39,916 nucleotides of DNA from Mycobacterium sp. (lineage in GTDB: Bacteria; Actinomycetota; Actinomycetes; Mycobacteriales; Mycobacteriaceae). The stretch covers positions 1 to 39,916 of the forward strand of contig WOYS01000073.1 in assembly GCA_011620645.1 (NCBI GenBank), written 5' to 3'. The number at the start of each line of letters is the position of its first letter. Position 1 is the stretch's first letter. The notes under the pieces were generated by a model. The model searched no databases and was not told the DNA's origin. It worked only from the letters and a program-made list of their open reading frames with translations. Shown here one piece after another: positions 11,738 to 20,961 of the stretch. The translations under genes were made by a program, and so were the position numbers.

Positions 11738-12484
11738 GGGGATGTCCTCGATCGATCCTTTGACAATGGTGCCGGGCTTATCCGAGTACGACGAGCGGAC
11801 GTGTATCGGAACGTTGTAGCGACGGGCGTATTCCACGCACCGCAGCATCAGCACCTTGGCCCCGCAGGCGGCCATCTCCAGCATCTCCTCGAAGGAGACG
11901 CTGTCGAGGTGCTTGGCGTTGGGCACGATGCGGGGGTCCGCGGTGAAGATGCCGTCGACGTCGGTATAGATCTCGCAGACGTCGGCCTTGAGCGCTGCGG
12001 CCAGCGCGACGGCGGTGGTGTCGGAACCGCCGCGGCCCAGGGTGGTGACGTCCTTGCTGTCCTGGCTGACGCCCTGGAATCCGGCGACCAGCACGATCAG
12101 ACCCTCATCGAGCGCGTCACGCAGTCGTCCCGGGGTGACATCGATGATCTTGGCGTTGCCGTGGGTGCCCGTGGTGATGACGCCGGCCTGCGATCCGGTG
12201 AAGGATCGGGCCTGCGCTCCGAGGGACTCGATGGCCATCGCGACCAGCGCGTTGGAGATCCGTTCACCGGCGGTGAGCAGCATGTCCATCTCACGGGCCG
12301 GCGGCGCCGGGCTCACCTTACGGGCCAGATCCAGCAATTCGTCGGTGGTGTCACCCATCGCGGAGACGACCACGACGACGTCGTTGCCTGCCTTCTTGGT
12401 CTCCACGATGCGCTCGGCGACGCGCCGGATGCGCTCGGCGTCAGACACCGAGGATCCGCCGTATTTCTGCACGACGAGCGCCAC
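11219..12484 (-). CDS. ask: Aspartokinase (alpha subunit; internal start for beta)
   Basis: Aspartokinase phosphorylates aspartate and is normally the feedback-regulated entry point of the lysine/threonine pathway. The 421-residue frame has the kinase signature QKYGGSSV at residues 6-13, the substrate block [12 protein letters not shown] (about 148-159) and two C-terminal ACT domains (from about residue 260). The GTG at 12484 is preceded by GAGAGG at good spacing and gives the family N terminus. An in-frame start further upstream would add 12 unconserved residues. Codon 250 is an internal ATG with its own ribosome-binding site and would make the regulatory beta subunit. Confidence 0.96.
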   Translation of the reverse strand: MALVVQKYGGSSVSDAERIRRVAERIVETKKAGNDVVVVVSAMGDTTDELLDLARKVSPAPPAREMDMLLTAGERISNALVAMAIESLGAQARSFTGSQAGVITTGTHGNAKIIDVTPGRLRDALDEGLIVLVAGFQGVSQDSKDVTTLGRGGSDTTAVALAAALKADVCEIYTDVDGIFTADPRIVPNAKHLDSVSFEEMLEMAACGAKVLMLRCVEYARRYNVPIHVRSSYSDKPGTIVKGSIEDIPMEDAILTGVAHDRSEAKVTVVGVPDVPGYAAKVFRAVADADVNIDMVLQNISKIEDGKTDITFTCSRENGPSAVQKLASLQGDIGFTAVLYDDHIGKVSLVGAGMRTHPGVTATFCETLAEAGINIDLISTSEIRISVLIKDTELDKAVAVLHEAFGLGGDEEAIVYAGSGI

Positions 12485-12526
12485 TGTAAACCTCTCGACC
12501 AGCCGGGGATGTCTTGACAAGGATAA

Positions 12527-12542
12527 AGGGTGCGCGCACCCT
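12527..12542. repeat. Perfect 16-bp palindrome in the ask-leuA intergenic region
   Basis: AGGGTGCGCGCACCCT reads identically on both strands. It lies 43 bases upstream of the ask start codon, within the roughly 220-base divergent region between ask and the leuA leader. It could be an operator half-site pair or the stem of a small hairpin in the ask 5' leader. No T-tract follows that would mark a terminator. Function unknown. Confidence 0.45.
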
Positions 12543-12688
12543 CAATTACCCCTCCATCGCGATGACGGTCCCGGTGATGGATTACAGCCACAGCCGGTCG
12601 GGTGTACACACTGCACGCCGGAGACTCGCTGCAGATCGACGGTGAGGGCGCACACGGGCCGCCGTTTTGGCCCACAAGCCACCCGGAG

Positions 12689-12694
12689 TACAGT
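12689..12694 (+). promoter_or_regulatory. -10 hexamer of the leuA leader transcript
   Basis: TACAGT fits the mycobacterial TANNNT -10 consensus and lies seven bases before the GTG of the leader peptide at 12702. That spacing would start the RNA at or next to the G of the GTG, making a leaderless leader-peptide mRNA. A weak -35-like TTGGCC lies at 12667-12672, 16 bases upstream. Confidence 0.5.
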
Positions 12695-12701
12695 TGTCTG
12701 G

Positions 12702-12727
12702 GTGCAGCGGGTGCTCCTTCTCGGACG

Positions 12728-12743
<16 letters not shown>
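12702..12743 (+). CDS. leuA leader peptide with three consecutive leucine codons
   Basis: A 13-codon reading frame starting at GTG encodes MQRVLLLGRRDGV and ends in TGA at 12741-12743. Codons 5-7 are CTC CTT CTC, so ribosome progress would depend on charged leucyl-tRNA. The stop codon lies inside the stem of the following hairpin (12728-12766), so ribosome position would directly control RNA folding. Leader peptides and a conserved pseudoknot ('LEU element') upstream of actinobacterial leuA have been described, and this sequence fits that picture. There is no ribosome-binding site, and a -10 hexamer lies just upstream, suggesting leaderless translation. Confidence 0.65.
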
Positions 12744-14636
<1,893 letters not shown>

Positions 14637-14643
14637 AACTCGC

Positions 14644-15633
14644 TTAGAACAGCATGAACTGGTCACCGTCGGCGGTGGTGTCGGTGAACTTCTCGACTTC
14701 CCTACCACCGATGGCATGCCCGATCAGCGCCATGAACTCGGCATCGCTGATCAGCGGTATGCCCTGATCGAGGGCCTGGTAGCCCTTGCCCTGTTCGGGG
14801 GCCGCGTCGTCGCACACCACCACCGAGGTCTGCTGGTCGACGTTCTCCGCGTAGGACAGCCCTGCGTCGAGGATGCGCTCGATGACCTCTTCGTGGGTGT
14901 GTGTCATCTCCGCCGACAGCGCGACCCGCATGCCCTGAACCAGCGGCCGGCCGGGGACGTAGAAACCAGGATTCATCTGGGCGCACGGCAACCGTGCCGC
15001 CAGCACCTTCAGTGGCCGTAGCTCGTCGTGGGTGATCCGGCCGTTGGGCCAGATCCGGCGCCTCACCGACCGGATCGGCAGCCACGCCTTGAGCTCCCTG
15101 GCCGCCACCAGCGCAGGCTTGAGGATCTGTGCGAGCACCAACGCGTCGTCCAGCGCGTCATGCGGACGCATCTGGGTAACGCCCCAGTGCCGGGCCAGCG
15201 TCTCCAACCGCAGGTTCTCGGTGCCGAGGTCGAGCCGACGGGACAGCTCGACGGTGCACATCACGGTGTCGACCGGCAGCTGGGCGCCGACGAGTTCAGC
15301 CTCGGCGGCCAGGAAAGCATAGTCGAATCCGACGTTGTGGGCGACGAGGGTCCGGCCGTGCAGCACCTCTATGAGCCGGCCTGCGATCTCGGCGAAGGTG
15401 GGCTGGCCTTCCAGCATCTCGGTGGTCAGGCCGTGCACGTGGGTGGGGCCGGGGTCGACACCGGGGTTGAGCAGGGAGGACATGCTGTGTTCGACGCTTC
15501 CGTCATCTCCGACGGCGAGGGCGGCGACGCTGACGACCCGAGCCTGTCCCGGCCGGAAACCCGTCGTCTCCACATCCACGACGGCCCATCCGGCGCCCGC
15601 TTCGGCCGCCGGCCGGCCCCAGCATTGGCTCAT
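14644..15633 (-). CDS. DnaQ-like 3'-5' exonuclease with C-terminal BRCT domain (Rv3711c-like)
   Basis: The 329-residue protein has an N-terminal DEDDh exonuclease domain: VVDVETTG (Asp20, Glu22), VAHNVGFDYAFL in the middle, and HDALDDALVLAQI near the end of the domain. A BRCT-like region follows at about residues 225-315 (MRVALSAEMTHTHEEV, GYQALDQGIPLISDAEF). This layout and length match Rv3711c, annotated as a DNA polymerase III epsilon homologue. A proofreading or repair exonuclease role is likely, though mycobacterial replicative proofreading is known to reside in the DnaE1 PHP domain. A long open frame continues upstream over murT, but the ATG at 15633 starts the conserved protein. Confidence 0.9.
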   Translation of the reverse strand: MSQCWGRPAAEAGAGWAVVDVETTGFRPGQARVVSVAALAVGDDGSVEHSMSSLLNPGVDPGPTHVHGLTTEMLEGQPTFAEIAGRLIEVLHGRTLVAHNVGFDYAFLAAEAELVGAQLPVDTVMCTVELSRRLDLGTENLRLETLARHWGVTQMRPHDALDDALVLAQILKPALVAARELKAWLPIRSVRRRIWPNGRITHDELRPLKVLAARLPCAQMNPGFYVPGRPLVQGMRVALSAEMTHTHEEVIERILDAGLSYAENVDQQTSVVVCDDAAPEQGKGYQALDQGIPLISDAEFMALIGHAIGGREVEKFTDTTADGDQFMLF

Positions 15634-15693
15634 GAATCGAGGATGGCATGGTGGTCCGACAACACCGGATCGCGGTGCCGCGTGTCGGGCCAC

Positions 15694-15699
15694 TAAAAT
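15694..15699 (+). promoter_or_regulatory. -10 hexamer of murT
   Basis: TAAAAT lies seven bases before the murT ATG at 15707. This is the arrangement of a leaderless mycobacterial promoter, and no ribosome-binding site is visible before that ATG. The 73-base divergent region also has to hold the exonuclease promoter. Confidence 0.55.
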
Positions 15700-15706
15700 T
15701 CGCGGG

Positions 15707-16966
15707 ATGGCTACCGGAGGGCAGGAGCGCAGCGACCGGGGAAGGTCACTGTCTGCGCGTGGTCGGCTCGCCCTGGGGGCCGGGGCCGCCGCACGCTGGG
15801 CGTCCCGGGTCACCGGACGTGGCGCCGGGGCGATGATCGGCGGCCTGGTGGCGATGTCGATCGACAAGTCCGTCCTCGGACAGCTCGGAAAGGACCGCCG
15901 CACGGCCGTCGTGACCGGCACGAATGGCAAATCGACCACCACCCGGATGACGGCCGCGGCACTGGCCACGATGGGACCGGTGGCCACCAACGCCGAGGGC
16001 GCCAATATGGACGCCGGGCTGGTGGCCGCGCTGGCCGGTGCCCGCAAGGCCGAGCTGGCGGCGCTGGAAGTCGATGAGATGCACGTGCCGCATGTCAGCG
16101 ACGCGGTCGCGCCGGCGGCGATAGTCCTGCTGAACCTGTCCCGCGATCAACTGGACCGGGTCGGTGAAATCAATCACATCGAACGCACGCTGCGCGCCGG
16201 CCTGGCCCGCCACCCTGAGGCCGTGGTGATCGCCAACTGCGATGACGTGCTGATGGCTTCGGCAGCCTATGACTGTCCGAACGTGGTGTGGGTGGCTGCC
16301 GGCGGCAGCTGGGCAGGCGATTCGGTGAGCTGCCCACGATCGGGCGAGATCATCGTCCGCGACGGCACCCACTGGTATTCCACTGGCACCGATTTCAAGC
16401 GTCCGACACCCCAGTGGACCTACGACGACACCGATATCCATGGCCCGGAGGGCTTTTCGCTGCCGATGACGCTTGCGCTACCGGGAGCCGTCAACCGCGG
16501 CAACGCCACCCAGGCCGTCGCCGCCGCCGTCGCTCTTGGCGCCGACCCGGCCAAGGCGGTGGCCGCCGTATCGACGGTCGACGAGGTCGCGGGCCGGTAC
16601 CGCACCGTGCGGGTCGGCGATCACACCGCGCGACTGCTGCTCGCCAAGAATCCCGCAGGCTGGCAGGAGGCGTTGTCGATGATCGACAAGGATGCAGCGG
16701 GCGTGGTCATCTCGGTGAACGGGCAGGTTCCCGACGGTGAGGACCTGTCGTGGCTGTGGGATGTCCGCTTCGAGCATTTCGAGCGCACCCAGGTGGTGGC
16801 CGCGGGCGAACGCGGTACCGATCTGGCCGTGCGACTCGGTTACGCCGGGGTGGAGCACACACTGGTGCATGACACGATCGCCGCCATCGCATCGTGTCCA
16901 CCAGGCCATGTCGAAGTGATCGCAAACTACACGGCGTTCCTGCAACTGAACCGGAAAGTGTCATGA
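15707..16966 (+). CDS. murT: Lipid II isoglutaminyl synthase ATPase subunit MurT
   Basis: MurT activates the alpha-carboxylate of D-isoglutamate in lipid II with ATP so that GatD-supplied ammonia can amidate it. The 419-residue protein is a Mur-ligase-like enzyme with P-loop VVTGTNGKSTTTR (about residues 68-80), NAEGANMDAG, LEVDEMHVPHV and LLNLSRDQLDRVGE, plus a C-terminal DUF1727 domain (WLWDVRFE). The Cys4 zinc-ribbon insertion of characterised MurT proteins is degenerate: CPRSG at 209-213 keeps one cysteine and the second pair is WYSTG. The gene overlaps gatD by four bases, so the subunits are translationally coupled. Confidence 0.94.
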   Translation: MATGGQERSDRGRSLSARGRLALGAGAAARWASRVTGRGAGAMIGGLVAMSIDKSVLGQLGKDRRTAVVTGTNGKSTTTRMTAAALATMGPVATNAEGANMDAGLVAALAGARKAELAALEVDEMHVPHVSDAVAPAAIVLLNLSRDQLDRVGEINHIERTLRAGLARHPEAVVIANCDDVLMASAAYDCPNVVWVAAGGSWAGDSVSCPRSGEIIVRDGTHWYSTGTDFKRPTPQWTYDDTDIHGPEGFSLPMTLALPGAVNRGNATQAVAAAVALGADPAKAVAAVSTVDEVAGRYRTVRVGDHTARLLLAKNPAGWQEALSMIDKDAAGVVISVNGQVPDGEDLSWLWDVRFEHFERTQVVAAGERGTDLAVRLGYAGVEHTLVHDTIAAIASCPPGHVEVIANYTAFLQLNRKVS

Positions 16967-17670
16967 CCGTCCGGATCGGGCTGGTGCTGCCCGACGTGAT
17001 GGGCACCTACGGTGACAGCGGCAACGCCGTGGTACTGCGGAAGCGCTTGCAATTACGCGGAATCGATGCCGAGATCATCGAGATCACGCTCTCCGACCCG
17101 GTGCCCGACTCTCTGGACATCTATACCCTGGGCGGTGCCGAGGACTACGCGCAGCGGTTGGCCACCAGGCATCTGATCCGCTACCCGGGCCTGCAACGCG
17201 CCGCGGTGCGCGGCGCCCCGGTGCTCGCGATCTGCGCAGCCATCCAGGTGCTCGGGCACTGGTATGAGACCTCGGCGGGGGAACGTGTCGACGGCGTCGG
17301 GCTGCTCGATGTCACCACGTCACCGCAGGACGCTAGGACCATCGGCGAGGTGTCCTCGAAACCGCTGCTCGACGGACTCACCCAGCCACTCACCGGATTC
17401 GAGAACCACCGTGGCGGAACGGTTCTCGGCCGTGATGCCGAGCCGCTGGCCACGTTGACCAAGGGTGCGGGCAACCGGGCCGGCGACGGTTATGACGGCG
17501 CGGTGCAGGGCAGCGTCATCGCCACCTATCTGCACGGTCCATGCCTGGCACGTAACCCGGAGTTGGCCGATCACCTGCTGTCCCAGGTCGTCGGGGAACT
17601 CCCGCCACTGCAGCTGGCCGAGGTGGACCTGCTACGCAATGAGCGACTCGCCGCGCCCCGCCGCGTATGA
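16963..17670 (+). CDS. gatD: Lipid II isoglutaminyl synthase glutaminase subunit GatD
   Basis: GatD is a class I (CobB/CobQ-like) glutamine amidotransferase that supplies ammonia to MurT. The 235-residue protein has the nucleophile cysteine in APVLAICAAIQ (Cys91) and the catalytic histidine in TYLHGPCLARNP (His191). The N-terminal DVMGTYGDSGNAVVL is also typical. The ATG overlaps the murT stop (ATGA), and this start gives the family length. The two-gene order murT-gatD is conserved across Gram-positives. Confidence 0.95.
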   Translation: MTVRIGLVLPDVMGTYGDSGNAVVLRKRLQLRGIDAEIIEITLSDPVPDSLDIYTLGGAEDYAQRLATRHLIRYPGLQRAAVRGAPVLAICAAIQVLGHWYETSAGERVDGVGLLDVTTSPQDARTIGEVSSKPLLDGLTQPLTGFENHRGGTVLGRDAEPLATLTKGAGNRAGDGYDGAVQGSVIATYLHGPCLARNPELADHLLSQVVGELPPLQLAEVDLLRNERLAAPRRV

Positions 17671-17685
17671 GCTTCTACGCCCGAC

Positions 17686-17946
17686 TCAATCGACCTTCAT
17701 AGTCGCGTTACTGAGGGCGGCACGCCTGCGGCCGGCGGCTGCGACCAGTTCGAGGGCCTCGGCTTCACTGCAGGAAAACCAGTCTCCGCTGAACAGCAGC
17801 TTGTCCATGATCGAAACGGATGGCTTCCAATCATCGGTCTTCGCACTGAAAACGGCTGCCTCCGCGATGCCGAATTGAGGATCGCCGAGAGTGGCATCGG
17901 TGTCGACGCGTACGACATGTCCTGCACCGTCGGTGAAGTAGCGCAT
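17686..17946 (-). CDS. Small acidic protein of unknown function downstream of the RecR fusion
   Basis: The 86-residue product starts MRYFTDGAGHVVRVD, with a good GGGAGG site seven bases upstream of the ATG at 17946. A longer frame to 18003 has no such site. It contains mostly beta-type N-terminal sequence, SIMDKLLFSGDWF in the middle and a short helical C terminus (SEAEALELVAAAGRRRAAL). No signal or membrane segment is visible. I do not recognise the family. It lies 44 bases downstream of the recR fusion on the same strand and is probably co-transcribed. By analogy with toxin-immunity or toxin-antitoxin pairs it could neutralise the RelA/SpoT-like domain, but that is inference from position only. 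Confidence 0.65.
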   Translation of the reverse strand: MRYFTDGAGHVVRVDTDATLGDPQFGIAEAAVFSAKTDDWKPSVSIMDKLLFSGDWFSCSEAEALELVAAAGRRRAALSNATMKVD

Positions 17947-17990
17947 TCGCGTGCCTCCCTCAACCTGTAGCGAAATACCCGTCGATGATT

Positions 17991-19268
17991 TCAGTCTATC
18001 CATCTGATGTCATCGGGGGCAGGTACCCGATCGAACACCGCATTCTGACGTATCCTGAGCTGGGCTTTTTCTTCCATTGGAGTTGCTGCCAGGCGCATTA
18101 CACCGTACAGCGAATGTGTTTCTTCCGTCGCGGCCAGCGACGCGGCGGTGTGGAACTGGACTTCAAACTCGAACCCGTCGGCGGTTCGGAACGTGTCATT
18201 TCGACCTTGATGACCCACACGATTCCATCCCGGTGTGGACTTGGCGCGCTGAAATCCTGCCGCCTCGAGAGCATCACCGAACCGCGTTCCACGAGCCCAA
18301 TAATGGTCCTCTCCCAGCACAACGGTGTAGCGAAGCGAGTCTCGGACACCTCCGGCGGCCACCGTTGCATCCTCATCGAACTCCGCCATCTGCTCCTGTA
18401 TCTTCCGATTCAGCGAGTTGGTCCCTTTGAGCCTGGTATCGAAACGGCGAAGCTCGCCACCGAGGTCGCCGGTCACCCGCGCCAGGCCGGCAGATACCGC
18501 GGGCTCTGCTGCGGTGGCTCGCTCACGGACTCGCAATGCCGTCGCCCGCGCCTGTGCGCGCTCATCTGAAGTGAGATCGGCTCTCTCCTGGTTCTCATCC
18601 CACTCAAAGGTGTTCGGGGCGGTCTGAGTCGCCGGTGCCGAAGAACGTGCTGGCCCGGTCGCCATCGCGCGACGGCCGGCGAGCGCACGGCCCAACGTCA
18701 GCTCGTCGGCGAACTCCAGGTCCCCGCCCATCGGCAGTCCGGAGGCGATCCGGCTCACCGTCAGGCCCGGGATATCGCGCAGCATTCGCAGCAGGTACGT
18801 GGCCGTCGCCTCGCCCTCGGTGTTGGGGTCAGTGGCGATGATGACCTCGGCGACCTCGATTCCGTCGACCCGCTCCCCGATCCGGTTGAGCAGCTCACGG
18901 ATGCGGAGCTGATCGGGTCCCACCCCGGACAGCGGATCCAGGGCACCTCCCAGCACGTGGTAGCGGCCCCGGAATTCGCGGGTGCGCTCCACCGCCTGGA
19001 TGTCCTTGGGTTCCTCGACGACGCAGATCAGCGACGCGTCGCGGCGTGCGTCGCTGCAGATGCGGCAGCGCTCCTCATCGGCGACGTTGCCGCACACCGA
19101 GCAGAACGTGACCCCGTCGCGGATCCGGCCGAGCACGGCAGTCAGCCGGTCGATATTCGGCGGCTCCACCGATAGCAGGTGGAAGGCGATGCGCTGGGCA
19201 CTTTTGGGCCCGATACCAGGTAACTTGCCGAGCTCGTCGATCAGATCCTGAACCGGTCCTTCGAACAA
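17991..19268 (-). CDS. recR: RecR fused to a C-terminal RelA/SpoT-like nucleotidyltransferase domain
   Basis: Residues 1-203 are an ordinary RecR, the RecFOR-pathway recombination mediator: helix-hairpin-helix ([17 protein letters not shown]), Cys4 zinc finger (Cys56, 59, 68, 71), Toprim motifs ([18 protein letters not shown]) and the C-terminal [13 protein letters not shown]. RecR normally stops there. This frame continues through a polar linker (204-225) into about 200 extra residues. That extension has helices, then [16 protein letters not shown] (276-290), [11 protein letters not shown] (308-318), FEVQFHT (368-374) and [12 protein letters not shown] (381-392). These match the order of conserved blocks in RelA/SpoT synthetase folds: the R-K-S-K segment, the metal-binding Asp before LRY, the ExQ-RT motif and the terminal helix. 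The fused DNA is locally lower in G+C. Confidence 0.88.
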   Translation of the reverse strand: MFEGPVQDLIDELGKLPGIGPKSAQRIAFHLLSVEPPNIDRLTAVLGRIRDGVTFCSVCGNVADEERCRICSDARRDASLICVVEEPKDIQAVERTREFRGRYHVLGGALDPLSGVGPDQLRIRELLNRIGERVDGIEVAEVIIATDPNTEGEATATYLLRMLRDIPGLTVSRIASGLPMGGDLEFADELTLGRALAGRRAMATGPARSSAPATQTAPNTFEWDENQERADLTSDERAQARATALRVRERATAAEPAVSAGLARVTGDLGGELRRFDTRLKGTNSLNRKIQEQMAEFDEDATVAAGGVRDSLRYTVVLGEDHYWARGTRFGDALEAAGFQRAKSTPGWNRVGHQGRNDTFRTADGFEFEVQFHTAASLAATEETHSLYGVMRLAATPMEEKAQLRIRQNAVFDRVPAPDDIRWID

Positions 19269-19269
19269 C

Positions 19270-19602
19270 TCAGGTACCCGGGATGCCGAAACCGCCCAGG
19301 CCGCCGGCCAGCGGCCCGAGCCGGGTCTGAGCCAGGATCGTCACCTGCTTGGCGGCGTCGGCGAGCGCACCGACGATGAGGTCCTGCAGTGTCTCGGGAT
19401 CGGATGGATCGATGACCTTCGGGTCGATGGCCACCGCGATGACCTCACCGCTGCCCTTCATGGTGACCTGCACCAGACCGCCACCTCCCTGGCCGTGCAC
19501 CTCGGAGTTGGCCAGCGCCTCCTGCGCCTCCATCAGCTGCTGCTGCACCTGCTGCGCCTGCGCCAGCAGCGCGGACATATCGGGCTGACCACCGGGTTGC
19601 AT
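19270..19602 (-). CDS. YbaB/EbfC family nucleoid-associated protein (Rv3716c-like)
   Basis: The 110-residue protein is a YbaB/EbfC-type DNA-binding dimer. An N-terminal coiled-coil helix rich in glutamine and alanine ([19 protein letters not shown]) is followed by the sheet [20 protein letters not shown] and the [15 protein letters not shown] helix. It sits one base upstream of recR, a pairing conserved in many bacteria. These proteins bind and bend DNA with little sequence specificity. The C-terminal glycine-rich tail ([11 protein letters not shown]) is common in actinobacterial members. Confidence 0.93.
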   Translation of the reverse strand: MQPGGQPDMSALLAQAQQVQQQLMEAQEALANSEVHGQGGGGLVQVTMKGSGEVIAVAIDPKVIDPSDPETLQDLIVGALADAAKQVTILAQTRLGPLAGGLGGFGIPGT

Positions 19603-19695
19603 GACTGTCCCCTCTTTGATTGCGACCTGGTCTCGACTTCATTGCACTCGCGAGCCCGAGTCGATTTGCACTTCAACACTAGCCGTCACCCCGGC

Positions 19696-19701
19696 TACGG
19701 T
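19696..19701 (+). promoter_or_regulatory. -10 hexamer of the Ami1-type amidase gene
   Basis: TACGGT, a TANNNT match, ends six bases before the GTG at 19708. No ribosome-binding site precedes that GTG, so the mRNA may be leaderless. Confidence 0.4.
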
Positions 19702-19707
19702 GGCGGC

Positions 19708-20457
19708 GTGCACGTTCTCTCCAGCTTGCGTGTCGGCGCCGTAGCGCTGCTGGTCGCCGCTTCGGCGGCCTCGGCCCCGACCGCTACCGCCGCACCCAAT
19801 GCCATCGCCGGCATGATCGTGTTCCTCGATCCCGGTCACAACGGCGCCAACGACGCGTCCATCAGCCGCCAGGTACCCAACGGCCGGGGTGGCACCAAGG
19901 ACTGCCAGGCCAGCGGCACCAGCACCGACTCGGGCTACCCCGAGCACACGTTCAACTGGGACGTCACATTGCGCGTCCGCGCGATCCTGGACGCGAACGG
20001 TGTCCGGACGGCAATGTCGCGTGGCAACGACGACGCGCTGGGCCCGTGCGTGGACGAACGCGCGGCGATGGCCAACGCGCTACGACCCGACGCCATCGTC
20101 AGCATCCACGCCGATGGCGGGCCGACCACCGGACGCGGGTTCCATGTGCTGTATTCGTCCCCACCGCTCAACACCGTCCAGGCCGGACCGTCTGTCCAGT
20201 TCGCCCAGATCATGCGCGATCAGTTGCAGGGCTCAGGCATTCCGCCGGCCACCTACACCGGTTCGAACGGACTGAACCCGCGCTCGGACATCGCCGGTCT
20301 CAACCACGCCCAGTTCCCGTCGATCCTGGTGGAAATGGGCAATATGAAGAACCCTGCCGACTCGGCGTTGATGGAAGCTGAGGCCGGGCGGCAGAAACTC
20401 GCCGAAGCCGTGACGCGCGGGATCGCCACTTACCTGGCCAACAAGGCCTTAGCTTAG
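19708..20457 (+). CDS. ami1: N-acetylmuramoyl-L-alanine amidase, Ami1 type (Rv3717-like)
   Basis: This zinc amidase (Amidase_3) cleaves the lactyl-amide bond between muramic acid and the stem peptide. The 249-residue precursor has a signal peptide (about residues 1-29, ending TATAAP). Zinc and catalytic residues are present: His44 in LDPGHNG, Glu79 in YPEHTFN, His134 in VSIHADGG, and the catalytic Glu209 in LVEMGNMKN, each at a constant offset from those of Rv3717. Cys66 and Cys114 could form a disulfide. There is no cell-wall-binding domain. An open frame continues upstream but would bury the signal peptide, so the GTG at 19708 is preferred. Its 3' end overlaps the convergent SRPBCC gene by four bases. 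Confidence 0.93.
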   Translation: MHVLSSLRVGAVALLVAASAASAPTATAAPNAIAGMIVFLDPGHNGANDASISRQVPNGRGGTKDCQASGTSTDSGYPEHTFNWDVTLRVRAILDANGVRTAMSRGNDDALGPCVDERAAMANALRPDAIVSIHADGGPTTGRGFHVLYSSPPLNTVQAGPSVQFAQIMRDQLQGSGIPPATYTGSNGLNPRSDIAGLNHAQFPSILVEMGNMKNPADSALMEAEAGRQKLAEAVTRGIATYLANKALA

Positions 20458-20891
20458 GCCTCGAGCTCTTTCTTCAGGTTGCCCAGCACCTCGTCCTGGA
20501 TCTTGCGCAGACCCAGCGGGGCGAACGTCTTCTCGAAGAAGCCTTTCACGCCACCCGCACCGGTCCACGACGTCTTGACGGTGACCGTCGATCCGGTGCC
20601 GGCAGGCGCCACCGTCCAGTTGGACACCAGACTGGAATTGGCGTCCTTCTCGATGACCGTCTTTCCTGCGACGTCCACGCTGGCCTTCACATCACGGGAG
20701 CGGGACTCAGTGGCCTGAAGTTTCCAGGTGACCACAGTGCCTGCGCCCTGACCGCCTTCGAGCACGGAGTAGTTGCTGTAGTGCGACGAGAGAATCTTGG
20801 GCCGCACCGTCTGGTAGTCGGCGACCGCGGCGAGCACAGCGTCCGGTGCGGCTTCGATCAATACGGTGCTGGAAGCGCTGACCTGTCCCAT
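20454..20891 (-). CDS. SRPBCC (START-like) family protein (Rv3718c-like)
   Basis: The 145-residue protein fits the SRPBCC/polyketide-cyclase-like fold, a helix-grip with a hydrophobic cavity. A starting beta strand (ASSTVLIEAAPDAVLAAVADY) is followed by an antiparallel sheet (TVVTWKLQATES, STVTVKTSWTG) and a long C-terminal helix (LRKIQDEVLGNLKKEL). Such proteins bind lipids or other small hydrophobic ligands. No catalytic residue can be assigned. It converges on the amidase and diverges from the FAD oxidoreductase. Confidence 0.85.
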   Translation of the reverse strand: MGQVSASSTVLIEAAPDAVLAAVADYQTVRPKILSSHYSNYSVLEGGQGAGTVVTWKLQATESRSRDVKASVDVAGKTVIEKDANSSLVSNWTVAPAGTGSTVTVKTSWTGAGGVKGFFEKTFAPLGLRKIQDEVLGNLKKELEA

Positions 20892-20949
20892 CAGTGCAAA
20901 ACTCCTGTCATCACATATCGGTGCGGTCGCGTGATCGGCGACCGAGGAC

Positions 20950-20955
20950 TAGCGT
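20950..20955 (+). promoter_or_regulatory. -10 hexamer of the FAD oxidoreductase/methyltransferase operon
   Basis: TAGCGT lies six bases before the GTG at 20962. There is no ribosome-binding site before that GTG, so the operon mRNA is probably leaderless. Confidence 0.45.
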
Positions 20956-20961
20956 ATATGT

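Noticed and set aside
15634-16047. 138-codon N-terminal extension of the DnaQ-like exonuclease
   Set aside because: It lies antisense to murT and its promoter; the conserved protein starts at 15633 and matches the known length.
17991-19268. Explaining the long RecR by a frameshift or assembly join
   Set aside because: Both halves are conserved-looking in one uninterrupted frame with a linker, and no duplicated or out-of-frame RecR end is seen nearby. Read-level checking would still be useful.
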